DNA from: Pyropia yezoensis
Lineage: Eukaryota > Rhodophyta > Bangiophyceae > Bangiales > Bangiaceae
DNA: 64,000 bases
Assembly: GCA_009829735.1 (NCBI GenBank)
Contig: CM020619.1
Location: 11,398,375 to 11,462,374 of the forward strand
Reading direction: 5' to 3'
In this document: in pieces, positions 18,509-29,379 of the stretch
How the letters are laid out: the number at the start of each line of letters is the position of its first letter
How positions within the stretch are numbered: the first letter of the stretch is position 1
Notes under the pieces: generated by a model
The model's input: the letters and a program-made list of their open reading frames with translations, nothing else
The model's database searches: none
What the model was told of the DNA's origin: nothing
Position numbers and translations under genes: made by a program

Positions 18509-21500
18509 ATGGCAGAACCGCTGCCGCCTGGCTCCTTCCCCTTTGAGGATGAGGCCATCGCGGTGGCCATCATTGAGTGGCTCTCCAACGCCCACGCGGC
18601 GAGCCCCCTCCCCGGCGGCGCCGCCCCCTCCGCCGCTGACGGTAAGTTGTCGTCTGGGGGGGGCGGGGGCGGAGCCGCCGCCACCCCCCCCGCGACGGTC
18701 GCGGCCGCTTCCGCCACAGCCGCCGCGCTCGTCGAGGCGGTGGCGGAGCCACCATGTGGGGAGGCGGTGGCGGCACTCGCGCGCCTCGTCGCCGACGGCT
18801 TCCTCCTCTCCCACACCACCGCCCGGTGGGCGCCGGCGGTCCTCCCCGTGTCGGCCGTGTGCCTGCCCACGCTCCGCCGCGGGCCGGGCGTCGCGGCCTC
18901 GTCGTCGGTGACGGCGGCGCAGGCGCGGGGCAACATCCGGCGGCTGGCGCGGGCGCTGGCGGTGCACTATGGGCTGCCCCTCCCGCCGCCGCCCCCGCCG
19001 GCGGGGGTGGGCGGGCGGGAGGACCCGCCGCCGCCGCCGCCAGAGGGCGACGCCGAGGGCGCCTACTGGGTCCGCCGGGGGCCCTGGTCCGACGCCTCCA
19101 CCGCGTACGCGGAGCGGGAGCGGGAGCAGCGCAGCTGCTCAGACGCTGGCACCGTCACCACCGACGATGACGTCGGCGCGCCCGTCGCGCCCACGGATGT
19201 GGTCCTCACCGCCCTCCTCACCGAGCCGGGCGCCTGGGCCGAGCCGGTCCTCCTCCTCCGCCTCACGGAGGCGGTGCTCAAGGCGGTGACGGGGGTGAGC
19301 CCGGCGGCGGCGGCGATTGTCGACGACCTGCCGGCCGATACCAAGGGCTTTTTTGGCGAGGCCCTCCTCCGCACCGCGATTGTGTCGTCTGCCCCTTCGT
19401 CGCCGGCGCCGTCCTCTCCATTATCACCCGGGGGGGGGGGCGGCGGCACCCCAGCTGGCGGTGGCGACAGCATGGGCGGCTGGGGCACCCGCCGGCGCAG
19501 TCACCTGCGGCCGTCGTCGCCGGGGCTGCTGCTGACCCCCCCGGCGACCCCCCTCCGCTCGAGGCCCGGCGCGGCGAATGGGCACGACGGCGGCCGGACG
19601 CCCGGGACGGGGGCCTACCTCGGCGTCGACGACGGCAGCAGCGGCAGCCTCACCGAGTACCTTCACGGCAGTGCCGCTCGCAGCGCGGCACGCAGCGGTC
19701 GCCGCGGGCGGGCGTCGGCGGTGAAGCTCCGCGGTGGGGGGATGGGCGGCGGCGGCCTCGTCATGGACGGGTGTCCCTCCCCTGACGTGGACGCTGTTGC
19801 GGCGTCGTCGCTCGTGGCCTCTTCAGCGGTGGCCAGCGCGGCCGCGACGGCCGCCGCCACCGCCCGCGCCGACGCGGCGGAAGCACGGGCGGCGGCGGCC
19901 GAGGCGCAAGCAGTCTCGTTGCGGCAAGCGGCCGTGGGGGCAGCGGCCGAGGCCGAGGACTGGCGGGAGCGGGCGCGCGTGGCCGAGGCGGCGGCGGCCG
20001 CCGCGGCGGCCAAACAGCGGAGCCTGGCGGCTGAGGCGGCGAGCGTCAAAGAGCGCAACCGGGAGCTCACCAAGGCCATGGACGATGTGGACAGTACGTC
20101 CCAAAAGGCGGCCGCGGCGCTCCGCGTCGACCGAGCGGCCGCCGCGTCCGCGGCCGCGACGGTTGCCACGCTGAGCAGTCGTGTGGAGACGCTGGAGGAG
20201 GCGGCCGCCGCGTCGCGGCAGGCCGAGGAAGCCGCCACCCGCCGCGCTGTCGCGGCCGAGGCAGACGTAGCCCGCTCCGCGGCGCGGGCAGACGCGGAAA
20301 TCGCCAAGGCGCGGCGGCTGACCGCCGCGGCTGACGCGGCGGCGGCGCGTGCGGAGGCGGCCGAGGCGGCGCTCGCGGCGGCGACGGAGGAGGCGGCGGA
20401 CGCGCGGCAGCAGCTGGACGCGCAGCTGCTGGTGGCGGAGCCATGGGAGGCCAGCGTCCTGGTGGTACCCCCAGCGGCGGTGCCCCCGCCCGTAGCGCCG
20501 TCCCAGCCGCCCGTGCTCACCGCGGCGCTTGCCGAAGCGGCGGCCGCGACGGCGGCAGCGGCGGCGGCCGCGGATCAGCGGGTGGAGGCGGTGGAGGCGG
20601 AAGCGGCCGAGCGGGTTGCGGCGGTGGAGGCGGGCGCTGAGAAGCGGGTGGCGGCGGCCAAGGCGGGCGCCGCGGATCGGGTGGCGGCTGCCAAGGCGCA
20701 GGCGACCCAGCGGGTGGCGGCGGTGAAGACCAAGGCAGCGGCAGCAGCGACGGCGTCTGCGGCGGCGGCAGCCGCCGCAGCTGCCTCGGCGGCCGCCCTG
20801 GCGGACAAAAAGTTGTTGTCGGTTGAGGCCGAAGCGGAGCGTCGTGCGGAGGCAGCAAAGGCCGAGGCGGACCAGCGGGTAGCGGCCATCGAGGCTGATG
20901 CGGTAAAGCGGGTGGCGGCGGTTCGTGCCGAGGCCGACCAGGCGGTGGCGGCGGCCCAAGCCGAGGCTGCCGAGGCCGTCGCAGCTGCTCGGGCCGAGGC
21001 TGACGAGGCGTTGGCGGCCGCGCAGGCCGAGGCGGAGGAGTCGGTGGCTGCGGCTCATGCCGAGGCCCAGCAGGCGGCTGCGGCCGCGGCGGCCGTCGCG
21101 CAGCAGGCGCTAGCCGAGACACAAGCGCAGGCGGAGCGTTCGTTGGCAGCGGCGCAGGCCGACGCCGAGCAGCGGCTGGCGGCCGCCCAGGCGCAGGCCG
21201 AAAAGCGGGTAGCGGCTGTCCAGGAAGAGGCGGCGGCGACCGCCGCTGCGGCTGCGGCGGCTGCTGCGGCTCAGGCTGACAAGCGGGTGGTTGCAGTTGA
21301 GAAGGAAGCGGCCGCTGCCGCGTCGGCCGCCGCGGCCGCCGCCGCTGTCGAGGCTGACAAGCGGGTGGCCGCAGTTAAGGGTGAGGCTGCATCTGCTGCT
21401 GCTGCTGCCGCCACGGCCGCCGCGGAAGAGGCTGAAAAGCGGGTTGCCGCAGTTGAGGAGGAGGCTGCATCGGCCGCTGCTGCTGCCACGGCGGCCGCCG

Positions 21501-24500
21501 CGGCCGAGGCAGACAAGCGGGTGGCCGCCGTTGAGGAGGAGGCTGCATCTGCCGCTGCAGCTGCCGCCGCTGCCGCCACCGCCGAGGCTGACAAGCGGGT
21601 GGCCGCGGTCGAGGAGGAGGCTGCAGCTGCCGCAGCTGCTTCTGCCGCGGCCGCCGCGGCCGAGACAGACAAGCGGGTGGCCGCCGTTGAGGAGGAGGCT
21701 GCATCTGCCGCAGCAGCTGCCGCCGCTGCCGCCACCGCCGAGGCTGACAAGCGGGTGGCCGCGGTCGAGGAGGAGGCTGCAGCTGCCGCAGTTGCTGCCG
21801 CCGCGGCCGCCGTGGATGCGGCAGACGAGCGGGTGGCGGCGGTGGAGGAGAAGGCAGCGTTGGCGGCAGCAGAGGCTGCCGAGCGACTGGCGGCGGCTGA
21901 ACAAAAAGCAGCCGAGGCAGCTGCCGCCGCTACTGCCGCCGCGGCAGAGGCCGACGAGCGGGTGGCTGCGATCCAGGCGGAAGCCGAGGAGCGGGTAGCC
22001 ACTATCCAGCGGGTTTCTGACGACCGGTCTGCCGCGGCCAAGGCCGACGCTGACGAGCGCGTGGCTGCCGTGGAAGCACAGGCTGAGCAACGGCTGGCGG
22101 CTGCCAAGACCGAAGCCGACGAGCGAGTCGCGGCGGTCGAGGCCGATGCGCAGCAGAGGCAGGCAGAAGCGGCAGCGGCGGCTAGGGTCGACGCCGATGC
22201 GCGGGTGGCCGTGGCCGAGGCTGAAGAGGCGCGCCGGCTCGCGACTGTTAAGGCCGATGCCGAGCAGCGGCTGGCGGCAGCAGAAGCGGCCGCGGCCGCC
22301 GACACCGAGGAACGGCTGGCGGCAGCGGCGGCGTCTGCCGCAAAACGGGTTACCGCGGCCGAAGCGGCTGCTGCTGAGGCGACGGCGGCGGCCGAGGAGC
22401 AGCTGGCGACCGCCGCCGCCAATGCCGCCGCTCAAGTTGCAGCTGTGGAGGAGCGGGCGGCCGCGGCGGCCGCAGCCGCGGACGAGCGGCTAGCTGAGGT
22501 CGAGCTGGCCGCCTCGACCACCACCCGGTCGGCCGTGGCGACCGCCGACGAGTCGGCCGCCGCGATGGCGGCGGAGAGTGAGCGGCTGCAGGCGGCGGTG
22601 GCGGATGCGTCTGCGGCATCTACCGCCGCGTCGGCCACCGTTGCAGACCTGCGTGAACGCCTCGACGCCGCGGCCACCGATGCGGCCGCGGCACGGGCCG
22701 AGGCGGCGTCGGGGGCGGCGGAGCTGCGTCGCTTCCGCGACGCGGCTGCTGACGCCGCCGAGGCGGCCGCTGACGCAGACGCCCGGGCGGCCGCCGCCGA
22801 CGCGGAGGCCGCCACTGCCCGCAAGGCGGCGGCTGCCTCGGTGGCCACGGCGGCAGCGTCCGAGGCGGCTGCGGTCGCGGCGACGGCCGACGCGGACGCT
22901 GCACGCGCGGCGGTTGCCGACGCGGTGGCCGACGCGGCCGCTTTACGGGCGGCCGCGGCAGCGGCGGCGGCAGAGGCAGAGGATGCGCGGGCAGCGTTGG
23001 ACACTCGCACGGCAGACGCGGACGTCCTGCGGGAGGCCCTGTCTGCTGTCCAAGCCGACGCCGAGGAGCTGCGTGCGGCACTCGCCGCTGCGGTCGCCGA
23101 CGCGGACAGTGCGCGGTCGGCAGCGGCGGCGGTCAAGGCCGAGGCCGATGACGCGGCAGCAACGGCGGCAGCAGAAGCGGGGGCGGCGGCCGACAGCGCG
23201 GCTACTGCACTGGCCGCGTCCCGGGCAGAGGCAGAAGACGCAACCGCCGCCCGCACCGCGGCAACCAACGACGCCGACAGCTTGCGGACGGCACTCGCGG
23301 CAGCGACCGCCGACGCTGATGCTGCGTGGGCCGCGGCGGCAACATCGCTGGCTGACGCTGACAGCCTGCGGGCTGCACTCGTCACGGCCGTCGCTGACGC
23401 AGACGTGGCGCGGTCCGCGGCGGCGGTGGCAGAGGCCGCCGTCGTCGCCGCGCGGGCAGACGGGGCGACCGCGGCCGCGTCCGTGGCCCGCTCCCGTGAG
23501 CTGGGAGCAGCCGCCGCCGACGAGGCGGCGGCGACGGCCGCCGCCGCGGTCGCTGCCGAGGCGGCCGCCACCGACCGTGCGGCGGCGGCCGAGGCGGCGG
23601 CCGCCGCAGCCGACGCGCGGGCGGCCGACGCGACCGCCACGGCGGCTGCGGCAGCCGCAGCCGAGGCGGCTGCGACGGAGCGGGCGGCCGCCGCCGACGC
23701 GGCGGCGGTCGCGGCCGGCGCTGCCGCCAGCGACCGTGCGGCGGCGGCCGAGGCGGCCGCCGCCGACCGGGCGGCTGCCGCCGCCGAGGCGGTGCGGGTG
23801 GCCGAGGCGGCCGCCGCGGCCGCGGCCGCCGACGCGGCCGCCGCGCGGACCGCCGGGGCAGCCGCCGACGGCCGGGCGGCGGCGGCCGAGGCGGCGGCTG
23901 CCGCTGCCGAGGCGGCCGCCTCTGACCGCGACGCCACGGCGGCGCGGGCGGTGGGGACTGCCGACGCGGCGGCGGCGGCGCTGGCCGCCGCACAGGCCGA
24001 CGTGGCCGCCGCCCGCGACGCGACGGCGCGAGCCGACGCGGCGACGGCCGAGGCGGCCGCCGCGCGGGACGCGGCCGTCGCTGACGCGGCCGCCGCACGG
24101 GACGCGGCGGTCGCCGAGGCGGCTGCCGCCCGCGATGCGGCCATTGCCGACGCTGCCGCCGCGCGGCAGCAGCTGGCCGAGGCGGCGACCTCCCAGACAC
24201 GGTCGCTGTCGGCGGGGTCGCTGGGTAGTCGCGGTGGGGGGTCCCTCGTCGCCACCGCGGCCGCCGCTGCCGGCGACGCTGTGGGCACGCCCCATGGGGA
24301 GGCCGCGCCGCGGTCGGCCCCCGCGGTTGTCGATGACGAGGTGCCAAACACTGGGCGGTCCTTTGCATCCCTCACTGAGCTCCCGACGTGGGCGGCCGGC
24401 CGGCGGGCGAGTGAGCCTGTGGCGGCCAGCGGCGGCGGCGGCGGCGGCGGTGGCGGCGGTGGCCACCTGCCCCCCCCCGCCCCCCCTTCGACGGTCGCGT

Positions 24501-25501
24501 CGTCGGGGGGCTCGGGGTCCCCCCCCGGCCGGGCATCGACCGACGGCCGGCGACCGCGCGGGGCGGCCACGTCGCGGCAGCTGGCGGCCGCGCGGGTGGC
24601 GCTGGCGCGCGCGCAGACCGCCCTCGCGCAGCGCGAGGCGGCACTGTCGGCCGAGCAGGCCGGCTCGTCTGCGCTGTCTGCCCAGCTCACCGCCGCCCGC
24701 TCTGCCGAGGCGACCGCCACCGCCGCGGCGGCGGCGGCGGCCACCGCCGCCGACGCCAAGCGCCTGCAGGTGGTGGCCCTCCGCGCCGAGCGCGCCGGCC
24801 TGGCGCGGCAGCTGCAGGCCGCCACTGCCCGGGCGGCCGCGGGGGAGCGCGACGCGGCCGCGGCCGCGGCGGCGGCGGCGGCGGCCACCGCCGCGCTCGC
24901 CGACCGCGACGAGGCCCTCGCGGCGGCGCGTGCGGACCTGGCCGCCGCCCGCACCGCCGCCACCGCCGCCGCCGAGGCGCGGTCGGCCGACGCGGCGGAG
25001 GTGGCGCGCCTCCACGAGCGGCTCCTCGCGTCGACGGTGGACCACCAGGCGGCGGTGCGCGGCTGGGAGGTGCGCGTGGCGGCCATGGAGGCCCGCCTCG
25101 AGTCGTCGGACGTGCTGGCCCGGCAGGTGGGGGCGGCCGTGTCGGAAACGTCGACGCTAAAGGCGGAGATTGCGCGCGTCCGCGACAGCTACTACTCTGA
25201 GATCATCCTCAATGCCAAGCGCGACAAGGAGGCGGCCGAGGCGGCGGCGCTGGAAGCGCACGCGCTCGCCGAGGCGCGCGACGCTGAGCACCGGTACCGG
25301 GAGCTGGCGGCGTTCAAGGCCGCGTCGGCCGCGTCGTCGGCCGCTGGCCAGGGGGCGGCCGCGGGGGGGTTGCCCCCCGTTCCCCCAGGCGGCGGGGGGG
25401 GCACCGCCGGCCGCACCGGCCGCCGGGGCAGCCTGTTTAGCGCCGTCAAGGGGCGCATTGGGGGGCGCGCCGCCGCGGCGGGGCCGTCATCCCACGGCTG
25501 A
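18509..25501 (+). CDS. Giant Ala-rich coiled-coil protein, 2,330 aa
   Basis: The single-exon gene starts at an ATG preceded by a C-rich leader. Residues 1-280 look globular: FPFEDEAIAVAIIEWLSNAH, a Gly linker, EAVAALARLVADGFLLSH and VLTALLTEPGAWAEPVLLLRL are amphipathic helices that could be a CH/HOOK-like microtubule- or actin-binding head, though this is weak. From about 430 to 1900 the chain is almost pure coiled coil of Ala, Glu, Lys/Arg and Asp. It includes 26-residue repeats built on ADKRVAAVEEEA (about 925-1110), encoded by 78-bp tandem repeats. A Gly/Pro break near 1970-2010 precedes a second coil and an SGxG-rich basic tail. The function is unknown; a cytoskeletal, centrosomal or tethering rod is the natural guess. 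The 884-codon frame on the other strand is a composition shadow. Confidence 0.72.
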   Translation: MAEPLPPGSFPFEDEAIAVAIIEWLSNAHAASPLPGGAAPSAADGKLSSGGGGGGAAATPPATVAAASATAAALVEAVAEPPCGEAVAALARLVADGFLLSHTTARWAPAVLPVSAVCLPTLRRGPGVAASSSVTAAQARGNIRRLARALAVHYGLPLPPPPPPAGVGGREDPPPPPPEGDAEGAYWVRRGPWSDASTAYAEREREQRSCSDAGTVTTDDDVGAPVAPTDVVLTALLTEPGAWAEPVLLLRLTEAVLKAVTGVSPAAAAIVDDLPADTKGFFGEALLRTAIVSSAPSSPAPSSPLSPGGGGGGTPAGGGDSMGGWGTRRRSHLRPSSPGLLLTPPATPLRSRPGAANGHDGGRTPGTGAYLGVDDGSSGSLTEYLHGSAARSAARSGRRGRASAVKLRGGGMGGGGLVMDGCPSPDVDAVAASSLVASSAVASAAATAAATARADAAEARAAAAEAQAVSLRQAAVGAAAEAEDWRERARVAEAAAAAAAAKQRSLAAEAASVKERNRELTKAMDDVDSTSQKAAAALRVDRAAAASAAATVATLSSRVETLEEAAAASRQAEEAATRRAVAAEADVARSAARADAEIAKARRLTAAADAAAARAEAAEAALAAATEEAADARQQLDAQLLVAEPWEASVLVVPPAAVPPPVAPSQPPVLTAALAEAAAATAAAAAAADQRVEAVEAEAAERVAAVEAGAEKRVAAAKAGAADRVAAAKAQATQRVAAVKTKAAAAATASAAAAAAAAASAAALADKKLLSVEAEAERRAEAAKAEADQRVAAIEADAVKRVAAVRAEADQAVAAAQAEAAEAVAAARAEADEALAAAQAEAEESVAAAHAEAQQAAAAAAAVAQQALAETQAQAERSLAAAQADAEQRLAAAQAQAEKRVAAVQEEAAATAAAAAAAAAAQADKRVVAVEKEAAAAASAAAAAAAVEADKRVAAVKGEAASAAAAAATAAAEEAEKRVAAVEEEAASAAAAATAAAAAEADKRVAAVEEEAASAAAAAAAAATAEADKRVAAVEEEAAAAAAASAAAAAAETDKRVAAVEEEAASAAAAAAAAATAEADKRVAAVEEEAAAAAVAAAAAAVDAADERVAAVEEKAALAAAEAAERLAAAEQKAAEAAAAATAAAAEADERVAAIQAEAEERVATIQRVSDDRSAAAKADADERVAAVEAQAEQRLAAAKTEADERVAAVEADAQQRQAEAAAAARVDADARVAVAEAEEARRLATVKADAEQRLAAAEAAAAADTEERLAAAAASAAKRVTAAEAAAAEATAAAEEQLATAAANAAAQVAAVEERAAAAAAAADERLAEVELAASTTTRSAVATADESAAAMAAESERLQAAVADASAASTAASATVADLRERLDAAATDAAAARAEAASGAAELRRFRDAAADAAEAAADADARAAAADAEAATARKAAAASVATAAASEAAAVAATADADAARAAVADAVADAAALRAAAAAAAAEAEDARAALDTRTADADVLREALSAVQADAEELRAALAAAVADADSARSAAAAVKAEADDAAATAAAEAGAAADSAATALAASRAEAEDATAARTAATNDADSLRTALAAATADADAAWAAAATSLADADSLRAALVTAVADADVARSAAAVAEAAVVAARADGATAAASVARSRELGAAAADEAAATAAAAVAAEAAATDRAAAAEAAAAAADARAADATATAAAAAAAEAAATERAAAADAAAVAAGAAASDRAAAAEAAAADRAAAAAEAVRVAEAAAAAAAADAAAARTAGAAADGRAAAAEAAAAAAEAAASDRDATAARAVGTADAAAAALAAAQADVAAARDATARADAATAEAAAARDAAVADAAAARDAAVAEAAAARDAAIADAAAARQQLAEAATSQTRSLSAGSLGSRGGGSLVATAAAAAGDAVGTPHGEAAPRSAPAVVDDEVPNTGRSFASLTELPTWAAGRRASEPVAASGGGGGGGGGGGHLPPPAPPSTVASSGGSGSPPGRASTDGRRPRGAATSRQLAAARVALARAQTALAQREAALSAEQAGSSALSAQLTAARSAEATATAAAAAAATAADAKRLQVVALRAERAGLARQLQAATARAAAGERDAAAAAAAAAAATAALADRDEALAAARADLAAARTAATAAAEARSADAAEVARLHERLLASTVDHQAAVRGWEVRVAAMEARLESSDVLARQVGAAVSETSTLKAEIARVRDSYYSEIILNAKRDKEAAEAAALEAHALAEARDAEHRYRELAAFKAASAASSAAGQGAAAGGLPPVPPGGGGGTAGRTGRRGSLFSAVKGRIGGRAAAAGPSSHG
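21270..21850 (+). repeat. 78-bp tandem repeats coding 26-aa coiled-coil units
   Basis: About seven units are spaced 78 bp apart; GACAAGCGGGTGGCCGC recurs near 21512, 21590, 21668 and 21746. Each encodes a 26-residue unit with ADKRVAAVEEEA at its head. Twenty-six is not a multiple of seven, so successive units must shift register, or the coil carries a regular stutter. Confidence 0.8.
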
Positions 25502-27210
25502 CCGACCTCGTCCCATGCGGGGAGGGGGGGGGGGTTGTAAGCGAAGCTGGGGGGAGGAGCGGATGGGTCTGACCCTCGTCTCTTTTGCGGCGGCCACCGC
25601 CGACGCGGTTGGCCGTTGTGCCTCTATGACTGTCTCGGTGGCGCGTTCCTTTCTTTTTTTTTTGCCTCCCGCCAGACGGCTACGGCACAGCCGTTGCCGC
25701 CGCCGCTACTGTGTGTGCGGGAGGGGTTGTTGGGAGGGAATACGGGAGACGGGGGGGGAGGTGGGGCGGACGGCGCCGACGCCATTGTACAGTACAGCCC
25801 CTCCCCCGCCAATGCGCCCCCGTTGGCGCGCGCCGCGCGCCCGTGTGTCTCACGTGTCGTCGTTTTCTTGCCTGCTCGCCTCTCCCGTTTGCCCGCCCTC
25901 GGCTGACGGCCCGACCGGCCGACGCTCTGACCCCCCGACGGTGTTGGACGTCGCCATCACCCCCCGCCCATCCCCGCGCCCCCATTCCTCTCGAATGGGA
26001 GTGCGGGCAGTGGGTTCCGTCACGCTCGAAATCCCCCCCCATGGTTGCCACCCGCGCGCCGCCGTCTGCGGCGTGCGTCGCTGCACAGCCCCAGTGGCAG
26101 AGGGGGTGCGGGATTGGTCGAAAGAGACGGCGGAGGCAGCGGCGGCAGGCGGTGGGCGCGCAGAGCCGCAGCGTCGGGAATTTCTGATCGCCCTATTTAG
26201 GCCTACCACCCTATTTTTGGGAGGCGCGCGGGGCAAGGGCGTCATGACCAGCCCCACAAAAGGGCGACGACGACCCGCCTGTCTGTCGGTCCCCCCCCAA
26301 CGACGGCGGTGCGTGCGAGCGGCGGGGCGTCTGCCCCGCCCCGCGCCCGCCCGCCGGTGAAGCGGGACGCTCACGGGAGAGACGGCGGGCGTGGGGCGCG
26401 CGTCGCCACCGGCCGAGGGCGGACGTTCCCACCCGTGCCGCCACTGCCGAGATGGGGTGGGGTGGGAAGGGCTGGCGGGGGGGGGCGGGTGGTGCCTTCA
26501 GTCGCCCGCCCGCCGACGCTGCCGCTGCAGCCGTCGGATGCCAACCGAATGGCAAGGTAGGCCGACGGCAGCGTGTGCGGGGGCGTGGGCGACGTGGCCT
26601 CCCCCGCCGGAGAGGGCGATCCCGCCCGCGGGGGCGGTCGCCCCCGTGGCGTTATCGGCCCGCGCGCCCAGCGGCACGACGGCCATCCCAACGTGCCTAC
26701 GTGTTGGTTCACACATCGCCATTGCAATGGGTCTCTCTATAGGCATACATACCCGGGGGCGCTCGACCAGACGGGGAACCGTGCATCCGTACGTAGATGC
26801 ACGATGTGTACGGCGTGTACGTCCTGTTTGTACAGACAGTACTGTACAGTACATACATACACTCCGGCAGCCAGCGCTACTGTAATGGTTGTCCATGTCC
26901 TGGGAGCTCAGCAGTCGAGGCTCTCCCTTCGGGGCCCGTGCTGTGCCTTTGCTGGCAATTCTATCGGAATTGGTGATAAGGCCTATTCCAGTGTGTACAG
27001 TACACCCTCCTGGTTGGCCGCTCTGTCGTCGGCCGGCGAGGGGCGCGCGCAGATCCATGCCCTGGCCTGGCGCAGGGGGCGCGCCCCGTCTCCCCGCTGC
27101 GGCCAGAGTGCCACGCGGCCGTCGGCAGACGGCGCGGTGGCACCCGTCACGGCCCTCCCAGCCATCGTGGCAGGCGGATCCCACCACCGCCGGGCCTTTG
27201 TCTTGTTATA

Positions 27211-27325
27211 GTGCGTCCCTTAAAAAGTGGACCTGCTCGTGTCGTGATCATGTCAAATATCGGCCACTGGACCAATCAAACCCACACTGCACGACCCGTG
27301 CACGTCCACTTTTTACGGGACGCAC
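27211..27325. mobile_element. 115-bp MITE, copy 1
   Basis: The element has near-perfect terminal inverted repeats of about 22 bp (27211-27232 and 27304-27325, starting GTGCGTCCC and ending GGGACGCAC), flanked by TATA-like sequence. A second copy lies at 51448-51561; the interior (GTGTCGTGATCATGTCAAA, CGGCCACTGGACCAATCAAA) is almost identical between them. It has no coding capacity, so it is a non-autonomous DNA element moved by a transposase encoded elsewhere. Confidence 0.85.
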
Positions 27326-27550
27326 GATAGGCGAAGGGGGGGGGGGGGAGGTGTTGGGCAGGAGGGGAAGGGAAAGGGGAGGCGAGGAGGGGAGGCGAGG
27401 GCCGTTGCCACTAAAGGGACTGCCGGCCGCCCCTAGGACACGCCACCCCTGGCTGGCTGACCGCCGCCGCTGCGCCGCCCGCCGAGCAGCGCCGCCAGTC
27501 CAGTGGCGCGCACGCGCCCGCGGGGCGAGCCGCCGCACGGCCTGGCCCAG

Positions 27551-27701
27551 CGCAGTGGGTCTAAGACCGAGTACCTACATTTCCGTGCAAGATGGCCTTT
27601 ACGGCCTCTGTGGGAGGGTCGGCTTCTGTAAGCAGGCCCTCACGACCCCCTGAGGGCCGTCTTGCACGGAAATGTAGGTACTCGGTTTTAGACCCACTGC
27701 G
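27551..27701. mobile_element. 151-bp foldback MITE
   Basis: Two 47-bp arms (27551-27597 and 27655-27701) are inverted copies with two mismatches by my alignment; both begin CGCAGTGGGTCTAA(A/G)ACCGA. A 57-base centre separates them. The high arm identity suggests recent movement. No second copy is visible in the window. Confidence 0.82.
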
Positions 27702-29259
27702 CAGCTGGGGCGACACGCGCGCCGTCCGCAGCTGCACGCGCGCACTCCACCGCCACCACCACCACCACCACGCCCCCCCAACCCTAGAACGGTCCCACCA
27801 CCACCCCGTCAAAACCCAGCCACAGCCACTCATCACGCCCCCCGCCTCCCCTCCCCCCCCCGCACTACCCCCATCGAGAGAGACCCACTACCCCTCTCTC
27901 CCGCACGACGAGCCGCCCGCGCCCACCCCCCGCGGGGGGCGTTTCACAGTCACGTTGCCACCCGGGAGGGGGGGCAGCGCGGTCAGCCGCGAGGCACCTT
28001 GCCGGCTGGCTGGCTGGCCACCGACCTGACCTCGGCCCCTGCCGCTCTCCCCCTCTAGCTAGGACAGTCCTTGCCCACCCCCCCCCCAACCCCCCGTCCC
28101 CGCACCCTCCCTTTGTTACATCACCACCACACAGCCCCCCACCCCCCAACCCCCACTGTTCCAGGGGGGGAGGGGGGGGGGGGGGCGGGGGGGGGGCGGC
28201 GGGGGTGGGGGGGGGTGAGCCACTTCCACGGGCTGGCTGGCGTGCTCCTCTGCTCTCACATCCCTCCACACCGTAGCTAGCTACGCGGCGCGGGACGGGC
28301 GGCGGGCGCGCGGTGGGGGGGGGGGGGGGGGGGAAGAGAGAAGGGAGGCGTCAATGCCCGGGTGGCTATCTAGCCCGCCCCCCCCCCCCCACGCCTGACC
28401 GTGGAGAGTCGTAGCCAGCCGCCGTCAGCGCTGCGCCGCGGAGGCGCGCGCGGAGCGGGGGGCCCCCGCGCCGACCCGCCGCCGCTCCCCGCTGCTCCCC
28501 GCCCCCCTCCTCCTCCGGCTGGGAGAGCGACCGTCCGTCCCGCTGCTGTGCTGGTGTACCTCCCTACCGGCCCTCCCCGCCTCGTGCTTGCCGCGCCGCC
28601 ACGTCGTGTGCGGCCGTTGTGTGGCACGTGGACGACGAGGACCAGGGGGGTGGGGGGGGGGAAGGAGGCGTGGAGTGGGGTTGGGGGGGGGGGGGGGGGG
28701 GGGGGCGTGGCGGTTGGGCACAGTCACCGTCCGTCACTCCAGAGGGTGCTGCCCCCACCCCCCCCCCCCACCCCCACCCCCTTTCTTCACGCCCCTCGTA
28801 CCTGCCCTTCCTTTTCCTCGTCGCCGTGTGGTGGGGGGCAGGTACGGGCCGACCAGCGCTGGCAGCCTGCCGGCCGCGGCGCGCGTCCCCGCTGGTGGTG
28901 GCGCAGCGCCCGCTGCCCGCGCCCCCCCCGACTGGCCGTGTGGGGCGCCGTTGCCCGTCTGACCGCTCGCTTCCCCCCCCCCCTCTGCGGGACCAGGCCG
29001 GCAGGCCCGCCGGCGGGCGGGGCTGGCTGGCCGCCAGCCCCGCACGGCGGTGCGTGGGACCTGCCACCAGGGGGGGGGAGGGGGGGTTGTGGGAGGGGGG
29101 GGGGGGGGAAGACGGCCACCCAGCAGAGGGGCGGGCGGGGCGTACCGGGTGGCCGGGCGGGGCCAACCGGGTGGCCGGGCGGGCGGCAAGGGAGCGGGCG
29201 GGGCGGGCGGGCGGGCGGGGGGAAGCGGGCGGCCGCCCCATTGCGGCGGCGGTCGTGTG

Positions 29260-29379
29260 GCTGTAGAGGCGGTTTCGGGGGGGGAAGGGGGGGGTCGGTG
29301 GCTGTAGAGGCGGTTTCGGGGGGGAAGGGGGGGGTCGGTGGCTGTAGAGGCGGTTTCGGGGGGGGAAGGGGGGGGTCGG
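29260..29379 (+). repeat. 40-bp unit in three tandem copies
   Basis: The unit GCTGTAGAGGCGGTTTCGGG followed by a G-rich tail occurs three times in a row, differing mainly in the length of G runs. Confidence 0.75.

Noticed and set aside
22432-25086. 884-codon open frame on the minus strand inside the coiled-coil gene
   Set aside because: It is almost pure Ala/Ser/Arg and is the complement of GCC/GCG-rich codons; it mirrors the plus-strand repeats and has no independent motif.
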